The notes under the pieces: model-generated
The model's input: only the letters and a program-made list of their open reading frames with translations
Told to the model about the DNA's origin: nothing
Database searches by the model: none
DNA from: Pedobacter aquatilis
GTDB lineage: Bacteria; Bacteroidota; Bacteroidia; Sphingobacteriales; Sphingobacteriaceae
Direction of reading: 5' to 3'
Length of the DNA: 64,000 nt
NCBI RefSeq assembly: GCF_030409415.1
Contig: NZ_JAUFPW010000031.1
Location: 62,001 to 126,000 of the forward strand
Shown here: piece by piece, positions 7,574 through 14,315 of the stretch
How positions within the stretch are numbered: position 1 is the stretch's first letter
Layout: each line of letters begins with the position of its first letter
Made by a program: the position numbers and the translations under genes

Positions 7574-9241
7574 ATGGCTGATGTAATTAAAATGCCCAAA
7601 ATGAGCGACACCATGACCGAAGGGGTTTTGGCTAAGTGGCACAAAAAAGTAGGCGATAAAGTGAAAAGCGGCGATGTTTTGGCAGAAGTAGAAACTGACA
7701 AAGCAACAATGGATATGGAATCTTATTGGGATGGCGTTCTTTTATACGTAGGTGTAGAAGAAGGAACTGCTGTACCAGTTGATGCTATTATGGCCGTTAT
7801 TGGTAAAGAAGGCGAAGATTACAAGGCAGCATTAGAGGCTGAAAAAGGTGGTGATGCTCCAAAAGCAGCAAGCGCTGATGCTCCTAAAGCTGAAGATAAG
7901 AAAGAAGAAGCTGCTCCTGCACAAGGTGGTGGTTTAAGCGAAGAAGAATTAGCAGAAAAAGGTGTTACAGTAATTCGTATGCCTTTGTTAAGCGATACCA
8001 TGACTGAAGGCGTTATTGCTGAATGGCATAAAAAAGTTGGCGATAAAGTTAAGGATGATGATGTTTTGGCTGATGTAGAAACCGATAAGGCAACTATGGA
8101 AGTTATGGGTTACGCAACTGGTACTCTATTACATATTGGTGTAGAAAAAGGTTCTGCTGCAAAAGTAAATGGCATTATTGCTATCGTTGGTCCGGAAGGA
8201 ACTGATGTTAGTGGTATTTTGGCTGGAGGAGCGTCGGGAAGTCCGAAGTCCGAAAGTCCGAAGTCTGAAGCGCCTAGTGAAGAAAAACAAATCGAAAGTA
8301 AAGATGCAAGTTCATCTGCTCCTGTATCAGAAAGTTCTTCATCAGATAGCCGTGTTAAAGCATCGCCTTTAGCTAAGAAAATTGCTAAAGATAAAGGAAT
8401 CGATTTATCGCAAGTTGCAGGTAGTGCAGAAGGTGGTCGTATTATTAAAAAAGATATCGAAAACTTTAAACCAGCTGCTGCACAACAGTCTGAAAGTCAG
8501 AAGTCCGAAAGTCCGAAATCTACTGCTGCTGCTCCAGTTATCCCAACCTTTGTTGGTGAAGTTAAATACACGGAACAACCAGTTTCGCAAATGCGTAAAG
8601 TAATTGCAAAACGTTTGGCAGAAAGTTTATTTACAGCGCCACATTTCTACTTAACCGTAAGTATCGATATGGATAACGCAATGGCTGCTCGTACAGCAAT
8701 TAATGCTGTTGCGCCTGTTAAGGTTTCTTTCAACGATTTAGTAATTAAAGCAGTTGCTGTTGCATTGAAAAAACACCCGGCTGTTAACTCATCATGGGGT
8801 GGCGATAAAATCCGTTTCAATGAGCATACTAACATTGGTGTTGCTATGGCTGTTGAAGATGGCTTATTAGTACCAGTAGTTCGTTTTGCTGATGGTAAAT
8901 CTTTATCTCACATTTCTGCTGAGGTTAAAGATTTTGGCGGTAAGGCAAAAGCTAAAAAATTACAACCTGCAGATTGGGAAGGTTCTACTTTCACGGTTTC
9001 TAACTTAGGTATGTTTGGTATTGATGAGTTTACATCAATTATTAATTCTCCTGATGGTGCAATTTTATCAGTTGGTGCTATACAAGCTGTACCAGTTGTT
9101 AAAAATGGTGCTGTTGTTCCTGGTAACGTAATGAAGTTGACTTTAGGTTGCGATCACCGTGTGGTTGATGGTGCAACAGGAGCACAATTCTTACAAACAT
9201 TAAAAGGTTTATTAGAAGAGCCGATTAGATTATTAGCGTAA
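7574..9241 (+). CDS. pdhC: Pyruvate dehydrogenase E2, dihydrolipoamide acetyltransferase
   Basis: A 555-residue E2 core protein with two lipoyl domains. The modified lysines are Lys43 and Lys172, both in VETDKATM. A peripheral subunit-binding domain lies at about 262-298 (VKASPLAKKIAKDKG), and the catalytic acyltransferase domain covers about 325-555. The active site is His528 and Asp532 in DHRVVDG. It transfers acetyl from lipoyl to CoA. The two flexible linkers are rich in Ala, Ser, Pro and Lys. Both carry the same 18-base DNA repeat in the same frame (see findings). It is co-transcribed with pdhA and ends in a terminator. The E3 gene is not present. Confidence 0.95.
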   Translation: MADVIKMPKMSDTMTEGVLAKWHKKVGDKVKSGDVLAEVETDKATMDMESYWDGVLLYVGVEEGTAVPVDAIMAVIGKEGEDYKAALEAEKGGDAPKAASADAPKAEDKKEEAAPAQGGGLSEEELAEKGVTVIRMPLLSDTMTEGVIAEWHKKVGDKVKDDDVLADVETDKATMEVMGYATGTLLHIGVEKGSAAKVNGIIAIVGPEGTDVSGILAGGASGSPKSESPKSEAPSEEKQIESKDASSSAPVSESSSSDSRVKASPLAKKIAKDKGIDLSQVAGSAEGGRIIKKDIENFKPAAAQQSESQKSESPKSTAAAPVIPTFVGEVKYTEQPVSQMRKVIAKRLAESLFTAPHFYLTVSIDMDNAMAARTAINAVAPVKVSFNDLVIKAVAVALKKHPAVNSSWGGDKIRFNEHTNIGVAMAVEDGLLVPVVRFADGKSLSHISAEVKDFGGKAKAKKLQPADWEGSTFTVSNLGMFGIDEFTSIINSPDGAILSVGAIQAVPVVKNGAVVPGNVMKLTLGCDHRVVDGATGAQFLQTLKGLLEEPIRLLA

Positions 9242-9265
9242 GTTTTTAATTGGATAATAAAGTAT

Positions 9266-9296
9266 AAAGCCATTCCTGAAAAGGGGTGGCTTTTTT
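9266..9296 (+). terminator. Terminator of the pdhA-pdhC operon
   Basis: Stem AAGCCATTCC (9267-9276) and GGGGTGGCTT (9283-9292), with G-T pairs, followed by a six-T run. It lies 25 bases after the E2 stop. Confidence 0.8.
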
Positions 9297-9364
9297 GGTT
9301 TTTAGTGCCGGTATGACGTTATGGATATATCTTTAATTATAAGCCATGACTCTAAAATTCTACA

Positions 9365-9443
9365 GCCACAGATTATCAGATTATCTCTAATTACATATTG
9401 AAGTCTTCGAAAACTGTTTCGCTATAATCAGTTAATCTGTGGC
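9365..9443. repeat. CCACAGATTA inverted repeat, long-loop copy
   Basis: GCCACAGATTA (9365-9375) and TAATCTGTGGC (9433-9443) form perfect 11-bp arms around a 57-base spacer. The arm sequence is shared with the compact hairpins at 3164 and 57441. The inner part ATCAGATTAT/ATAATCAG also pairs partly. Confidence 0.65.
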
Positions 9444-9491
9444 AAACCTAAAGTGCTTTACTTTGTTAATAACATAAAACAACCCTAAATC

Positions 9492-10043
9492 ATGGATAAA
9501 GAAAAGTTGATACAAGAAGCCTATTTAGTTTCGCACAAGATAGAAGAAAATGGAAACTTCCCTAATAACCCTTTGTATCCTTTAATGATTTACAAAGGCG
9601 CATTTCTTATTCATCCTGATGATGAAATTGATGTAATTAAAACGGTTTTTGCAAAAAACGGATATACGAATGCCTGGGTTGATGGAATCTTTGATTATCA
9701 TCATTACCATAGCAATACACATGAAGTTATGGGTGTTTACTGTGGCAAAGCCGATGTACAGTTTGGCGGTGAACATGGTGTTTGCATCGAGCTTGACAAA
9801 GGTGATGTTGTACTTATTCCTGCAGGTGTTGCCCATAAAAAATTAAAATCGAGCGATGATTTTAAAGTTGTAGGTGCATACCCAAAAGGTGCTGACTATA
9901 ATATAAAATATGGCGAAGCAGATGAACGTTTACAAGCAGATGAAGATATTTCCAAAGTAGAAAAACCAGACAGCGACCCGGTTTATGGTAGCAAAGGACA
10001 TTTATTTGAATGCTGGTATAACCAAAATTGCGAAAATGTGTAA
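9492..10043 (+). CDS. YjlB-type cupin protein
   Basis: A 183-residue single-domain cupin. Cupin motif 1 is recognisable in HYHSNTHEVMGVYCG (two or three His plus Glu as metal ligands) and motif 2 in GDVVLIPAGVAHK. The layout resembles Bacillus YjlB and related proteins of unknown substrate. It is probably cytosolic, since no signal peptide is present. A possible -7 box TTACTTTG (9458-9465) precedes it. It may share a transcript with the downstream serine hydrolase, but the gap of 68 bases leaves that open. Confidence 0.85.
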   Translation: MDKEKLIQEAYLVSHKIEENGNFPNNPLYPLMIYKGAFLIHPDDEIDVIKTVFAKNGYTNAWVDGIFDYHHYHSNTHEVMGVYCGKADVQFGGEHGVCIELDKGDVVLIPAGVAHKKLKSSDDFKVVGAYPKGADYNIKYGEADERLQADEDISKVEKPDSDPVYGSKGHLFECWYNQNCENV

Positions 10044-10111
10044 AACTCTTTGCCTTTAACCACTCAAAATTCTTTAATTTTCGGGTTTTAAATAACACAC
10101 TACCTGAATAA

Positions 10112-11341
10112 ATGAATTTTAAGCATATAATCTCTGCAATTGCAATCTCTGTTACTATATTTACCGCTTGTAATCCAAAAAAAGCCGAAGAAAAAAAAGC
10201 TGCTGAAAAGAAAATCAGGGTTAAAGAAGATGATAAGGCAGACAGTCTTTTACTAGCCTACAACCCTGAAAAAGGCGACAAGTGGATTGCTGACTTTGTA
10301 ACCAATTTACACAAAAAATACGGTTTTAATGGAAATATGCTCGTTGCGAAAGACGGTAAGATTCTTTACGAGAAAGCAATTGGTTGGGCAGATTATTTAC
10401 ATCGCGATAGCCTGAAAATAAACTCAGAATTTGAACTCGCATCTATCACCAAAACCTTTACCGGTGTTGCCATAATGCAATTGGTAGAAGCCGGTAAACT
10501 TTCGTTAAATGATGATGTGAAGAAATTCTATCCAAACTTTCCTTATGATGGCATTACCGTTAAACTGCTTTTGAGTCATCGCAGCGGGATGATGAACTAC
10601 GTTTATTTTATTGATGACATTTGGCGCAAAGAAAAACGACCAATGAAAAAAGGCGTTACCAATCAAGATGTGATGAACGTAATTGCTGAGCGCAAACCTA
10701 ACCCTTACACAAAACCAGATAACCGCTTTCATTACAACAACTCTAACTTTATGGTGTTGGGTGCTATAATAGAAAAAGTAACCGGACAACGCTATTCGCA
10801 ATATATGATGGAACATGTTTTTAAACCGGCAGGATTGAAAAACACGCATGTTTACAGCACATCTGAATACGAAAAAATTCCTGTTGATGTTGTTGGTCAT
10901 GATAGAACATGGCGTTATTCTGTTGCACAAAATTTTCTGGATGGACCAGTTGGCGACAAAGGCATTTACAGTACCGTACACGATTTGGTTTTGTTCGATA
11001 AGTACCTTAAAAATGAGCGTTTACTCACCAAGAAAAGTTTAGATTCATCTTATGTTGGTAGAAATAAGCCTGTAAATGGACATTTTAACTACGGCTACGG
11101 CTGGAGAATGTTTGATGGCGAAAAAATGGACAAAGTTGTTTACCATACAGGTTGGTGGCACGGTTTCCGCCATATTTACGTCCGCGATTTAGATAAAAAC
11201 ATTGTAATTATCTTCTTGGGCAATTTAACAAATGGCAGTTTAATGCATCTTGATGATTTATATAAACACTTCAACATGCCCGTAATTCGAAAAGGGGCTT
11301 ATCATGGTAATGGAAGTTTGCCTGGTAGTGACGAGGATTAA
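10112..11341 (+). CDS. Serine hydrolase lipoprotein (beta-lactamase class C / PBP4 fold)
   Basis: A 409-residue protein with a lipoprotein signal ending FTAC (Cys20) and a charged spacer. The beta-lactamase-type domain covers about 68-385. The nucleophile is Ser111 with Lys114 in ASITKTF. The second motif is Tyr208-x-Asn210 in HYNNSN, and the third is probably HTGWWHGF. This is the class C/DD-peptidase/esterase fold; true AmpC enzymes use KTG at the third motif, so HTG favours a peptidase or esterase. The substrate is unknown. It is likely anchored in the envelope. Confidence 0.9.
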   Translation: MNFKHIISAIAISVTIFTACNPKKAEEKKAAEKKIRVKEDDKADSLLLAYNPEKGDKWIADFVTNLHKKYGFNGNMLVAKDGKILYEKAIGWADYLHRDSLKINSEFELASITKTFTGVAIMQLVEAGKLSLNDDVKKFYPNFPYDGITVKLLLSHRSGMMNYVYFIDDIWRKEKRPMKKGVTNQDVMNVIAERKPNPYTKPDNRFHYNNSNFMVLGAIIEKVTGQRYSQYMMEHVFKPAGLKNTHVYSTSEYEKIPVDVVGHDRTWRYSVAQNFLDGPVGDKGIYSTVHDLVLFDKYLKNERLLTKKSLDSSYVGRNKPVNGHFNYGYGWRMFDGEKMDKVVYHTGWWHGFRHIYVRDLDKNIVIIFLGNLTNGSLMHLDDLYKHFNMPVIRKGAYHGNGSLPGSDED

Positions 11342-11925
11342 ATCAGTTAAATTTATTTTTTGAAAATGAATGCTTGGCGTTGATGGCGGCCGGTAGTCCT
11401 GCTATCACTTCAAGTCCGCTCCCGATGAAGAATCTGGATTGCGGGTTTTCCGTTTTATCAGGTTTATTTAACAATGTCAGGGGATTTTGGCAAAGAACTT
11501 ATCGGCAAAACATTCGGTGTTACCTAAACGTGAGTTCGTAATTAGGGCGCTTTAAAATTACCGCCTACGCGGGAATGACGTACTTTTAAATAAATATTTC
11601 CGTGTATTCTGTGTTTCCGTGGCAAAAATAATATTTAGCCCTGAAATCAACTTCAAAAGATTTTCCGCTAAGGTTGAAATGACGGTGCAAATTATGAAGC
11701 CATGAGCATAGTTTTAAGTTAATTAGCCCCGACAAACGCGGAAATACTTTTGGTTTACAGAAACCAAAAGATTGCAGCATTGGCGGGACTGTATTTGCCA
11801 TGAAAAGCAGAAACATGCGCTTCTAAAAAATATAATTCTAAACTGGAGGATTTTAATTACCGCGATAAAATTAAATACTTAAAACAATTTACCGATTTTA
11901 GCTTTTTAATTAAAACGATAAAATT
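11342..11925. other. Intergenic region made largely of repeat debris
   Basis: About 580 bases without a convincing gene. It contains a G+C-rich stretch near 11380-11470, a motif CCGCCTACGCGGGAATGACG near 11561-11580, and the structured element at 11725-11790. A leftward frame at 11586-11816 covers this sequence but has low-complexity, His/Phe-rich composition and no family match, so I do not call it. Confidence 0.6.
11725..11790. repeat. CCCGACA...TGGCGGGACT structured repeat, copy 2
   Basis: Ends AGCCCCGACA (11725-11734) and TGGCGGGACT (11781-11790) repeat those of the element at 6156. The interior holds a perfect 10-bp hairpin: CTTTTGGTTT (11747-11756), loop ACAG, AAACCAAAAG (11761-11770). 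The total is 66 bases against 90 for the first copy. Confidence 0.65.
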
Positions 11926-12231
11926 ATGTTCGATAAATTATTCGCAGCACAGCAAAAAGCCGAAGAAATAAAGAAACGTTTAGATACAATTTCGGTATTT
12001 GGCGAAGTAGAAAACGGTGCAATTAAAGTTACTGCAACGGCTAATAAAGCCATTACCGGCATTGCAATTGATGAAGAATTTTTCAAAAATGCAGATAAAG
12101 AAGAGCTGGAAGAGCTTTTGCAAATTGCCGTAAATAAAGCCCTTGCAAATGCAGAAGAAGTTAGCAACACGGAAATGCAGGCTTCGGCAAAAGATATGCT
12201 TGGTGGTTTGGGCGGCATGTTCGGTGGATAG
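11926..12231 (+). CDS. YbaB/EbfC family nucleoid-associated protein
   Basis: A 101-residue YbaB/EbfC protein: an N-terminal helix MFDKLFAAQQKAEEIKKRL, a central beta segment VFGEVENGAIKVTATANKAI, and a Gly/Met-rich tail GGLGGMFGG typical of the family. It binds DNA as a dimer and helps organise the nucleoid. The common dnaX-ybaB-recR arrangement is absent; instead it precedes a metal-dependent hydrolase by 31 bases, and the two may be co-transcribed. Confidence 0.88.
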   Translation: MFDKLFAAQQKAEEIKKRLDTISVFGEVENGAIKVTATANKAITGIAIDEEFFKNADKEELEELLQIAVNKALANAEEVSNTEMQASAKDMLGGLGGMFGG

Positions 12232-12262
12232 TATTTGCACATTAATCTCAAAAGAAAAAACT

Positions 12263-12940
12263 ATGAAATTTACATATTACGGTCAATCTTGTTTTGCAAT
12301 AGAGGCAGACGGAAAAAAGTTTCTATTTGATCCTTTTATAAAACATAATCCTTTAGCTAAGGATATAGATACTACAAAAATCGAAGCGGATTATATTTTG
12401 ATAAGTCATGGACATGGCGATCATGTTGCCGATTTGGTTGAACTGGCTAAACAAACCAATGCACAAGTAATTGCAATGGTAGAAGTTGCAAACTGGATTA
12501 AGGAACAGGGTGTAGAAAATGTTATCGACATTAACTTTGGCACACAAAAATTACCTTTTGGTAGTTTAAGAACAGTTTGGGCGGTTCATAGCAGTTCAAA
12601 TCCTGACGGCAGTTATGGTGGCAATCCGGCAGGTTTTGTATTAACCCTAGAAGGTAAACAAATTTATTTTGCTGGGGATACTGCTTTAACACTAGAAATG
12701 AAACTGCTTGCGGAATTACACAATTTAGAATATGCTATTTTGCCAATTGGCGGCCATTACACAATGGGTGTTGATGATGCGGTAATTGCGGCCAAATACA
12801 TAGATTGTGATGATATTATTGGTGTTCATTACAATACTTTTCCACCTATTAGCATAGATATGGAAGATGCTGTAGCTAAATTCAAGAGAGAAAATAAAAA
12901 TCTTTTGCTACCTGCTATTGGCGAAACAATAACCTTATAA
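12263..12940 (+). CDS. UPF0173-type metal-dependent hydrolase (metallo-beta-lactamase fold)
   Basis: A 225-residue protein starting MKFTYYGQSCFAIE. The frame is open further upstream into ybaB, but only this ATG gives the normal family N-terminus. Metal ligands are visible in SHGHGDHVADL, FAGDTALTLEM, GGHYTMGVDDA and GVHYNTFP, matching the UlaG-like/UPF0173 branch. Family members are cytosolic hydrolases with poorly known substrates; UlaG acts on ascorbate 6-phosphate lactone. Nothing here indicates a substrate. It ends in a terminator shared with the convergent next gene. Confidence 0.9.
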   Translation: MKFTYYGQSCFAIEADGKKFLFDPFIKHNPLAKDIDTTKIEADYILISHGHGDHVADLVELAKQTNAQVIAMVEVANWIKEQGVENVIDINFGTQKLPFGSLRTVWAVHSSSNPDGSYGGNPAGFVLTLEGKQIYFAGDTALTLEMKLLAELHNLEYAILPIGGHYTMGVDDAVIAAKYIDCDDIIGVHYNTFPPISIDMEDAVAKFKRENKNLLLPAIGETITL

Positions 12941-12950
12941 AAAGCAGAAA

Positions 12951-12972
12951 GCTCCGATTTCACAATCGGAGC
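12951..12972. terminator. Bidirectional terminator between convergent genes
   Basis: Perfect 9-bp stem GCTCCGATT (12951-12959) and AATCGGAGC (12964-12972) with loop TCAC. It is flanked by GAAA and CTTC, which extend the stem. It sits between the rightward hydrolase and the leftward repeat protein. Confidence 0.8.
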
Positions 12973-12995
12973 CTTCTAAAATTAAAAATCTAAAC

Positions 12996-13307
12996 CTAAT
13001 TCTTTTTAGCGGCAGCTTTATTTGCTTTATAGCGCATATCTGCTGTACCATCTTTTTTTACAGGCCCTGCAACTTTAGTTACAACCTTTGTTTTATTTTC
13101 TTTAAAACGCATATCTGGCGTTCCATCTGCCTTTAATTTTGCCGCTGTTGTAGTTGTTTTTGTTTCAACTTTTTTAGCACCGGCTTTACCTGCTGCCGCA
13201 GTAGTTTTAACAGTTTTTTTTGTTTGTGTTGCAGTAGCTGGTGTTTGTGCAAATGCTGTAGATAAACCAAATGCTGCGATTGCGATTAAACTTAATAACT
13301 TTTTCAT
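12996..13307 (-). CDS. Secreted Lys/Thr/Ala-rich protein with two DGTxDMRxKxNK repeats
   Basis: A 103-residue protein with a clear signal peptide (about residues 1-20, ending STAFA). A low-complexity stretch rich in Thr, Lys and Ala covers 21-58. Two copies of a short motif follow: KADGTPDMRFKENK and KKDGTADMRYKANK, separated by TKVVTKVAGPV. The mature protein is strongly basic and likely disordered. I do not know a function. The repeated motif may be a binding peptide for an anionic envelope polymer, but that is a guess. It is a single gene with its own terminator. Confidence 0.75.
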   Translation of the reverse strand: MKKLLSLIAIAAFGLSTAFAQTPATATQTKKTVKTTAAAGKAGAKKVETKTTTTAAKLKADGTPDMRFKENKTKVVTKVAGPVKKDGTADMRYKANKAAAKKN

Positions 13308-13332
13308 GCCTTTAATTTTTTTAGTTAAGATA

Positions 13333-13357
13333 AAACTCCTTGTTCTGATTGGAGTTT
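13333..13357 (-). terminator. Possible terminator after the TonB-C/YwqK protein
   Basis: Stem AAACTCC (13333-13339) and GGAGTTT (13351-13357) with an 11-base loop. On the leftward strand it ends in TTTTAT. It lies between the two leftward genes at 13456 and 13307, so the downstream gene probably has its own promoter. Confidence 0.45.
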
Positions 13358-13455
13358 AATACCTTTCGATTTTTTTAACTCGTTAATTTGTTGATATAAA
13401 ATTGATAAATCGGGATGAAGTTTTTATGAAGATAAGAAAAATTAGAATTAGGATG

Positions 13456-14313
13456 TCAATTTAGTGAAAAGCTGATATTAAGATTTTGTTTCATATCGAC
13501 AGGTTTGCCATTTTCAGTTGCAGGAATCCATTTTGGGGACATCATAACAACTCTTTTTGCTTCTGCAGTAAGGATATCTCCAGGAGAAGAAATAACTTTG
13601 AAATCTTTTGGATATCCTTCCTTATCAATAGTTAAAAGAAAATAAACTTTCCCTGTTAATCTTGCGCTTAGCGCTTCTGCCGGGTATCTTATGTTTCTTG
13701 AGAGGTATTGATAAAACATTTTAATGCCGCCAGGAAACTGCGGAGGTGTCAAATCCAATAATTTAACATTGACAATATCTGGATGCGATAAAATTCCATC
13801 TCTAAAAACTTTTACTGAAACTAATTGCCCTTCTTCGCTAAATAATTTCCAATCACCAGTCATTTTTCCATCGGCATAATTTCCCTGTTCCATTATTTTT
13901 CCACTGGGAAAGTACGAAGTAAATGGACCATTTAGAATATTTTTACTATAAGTTTCAGATTCCATTATTTGTCCTTCGGGATAATTCCTAACCCACAATC
14001 CCGTTTTATTGCCCAAAATATATGAACCTGCAAGCATAATCTTTTCCTGTTGATATTCTATATAAGAACCGTTTAAAATGCTCAATTTGGAGTCTGAAAA
14101 GGTTTCCTTTTTAAGTACTTTGAGGTCCTTATCAGATGTTACCTTAATCCAGGCAGCGCTGTCACCTTTATATATTTTATAAATATTACTAGCTTTTTCC
14201 AGCTTCTTTACCCCTTTCCCATTGATATTTGTATAGCTATATAATGTATCGCTTTGCTGTGCAAAGGCTGATAATGAAATAAAACTGAATAATAAGAGTA
14301 AAATCCTTTTCAT
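13456..14313 (-). CDS. YwqK/MORN-repeat protein with C-terminal TonB domain
   Basis: A 285-residue secreted protein with a signal peptide ending SAFA (about residues 1-18). Residues 80-165 hold several repeats of the antitoxin YwqK/MORN type: GSYIEYQQEK, GLWVRNYPEGQIMES, GPFTSYFPSGKIMEQ, and GDWKLFSEEGQLVS. The C-terminal 90 residues match a TonB C-terminal domain (PPQFPGGIKMFYQYLSRNI, then GKVYFLLTIDKEG and the PKWIPA motif). This combination is common in Bacteroidota periplasmic proteins and differs from true TonB in lacking an N-terminal anchor and Pro-rich linker. It is next to polA, with only two bases between them. The role is unknown. Confidence 0.8.
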   Translation of the reverse strand: MKRILLLLFSFISLSAFAQQSDTLYSYTNINGKGVKKLEKASNIYKIYKGDSAAWIKVTSDKDLKVLKKETFSDSKLSILNGSYIEYQQEKIMLAGSYILGNKTGLWVRNYPEGQIMESETYSKNILNGPFTSYFPSGKIMEQGNYADGKMTGDWKLFSEEGQLVSVKVFRDGILSHPDIVNVKLLDLTPPQFPGGIKMFYQYLSRNIRYPAEALSARLTGKVYFLLTIDKEGYPKDFKVISSPGDILTAEAKRVVMMSPKWIPATENGKPVDMKQNLNISFSLN

Positions 14314-14315
14314 AA

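Noticed and set aside
10505-10981. A 158-codon leftward frame antisense to the serine hydrolase
   Set aside because: The plus-strand gene has all catalytic motifs. The antisense product is Phe/His/Asn-rich without a domain.
11586-11816. A 76-codon leftward open frame in the gap before ybaB
   Set aside because: It spans the repeat-like sequence at 11725-11790, has an odd His/Phe/Leu-rich composition and no recognisable domain, signal or promoter.
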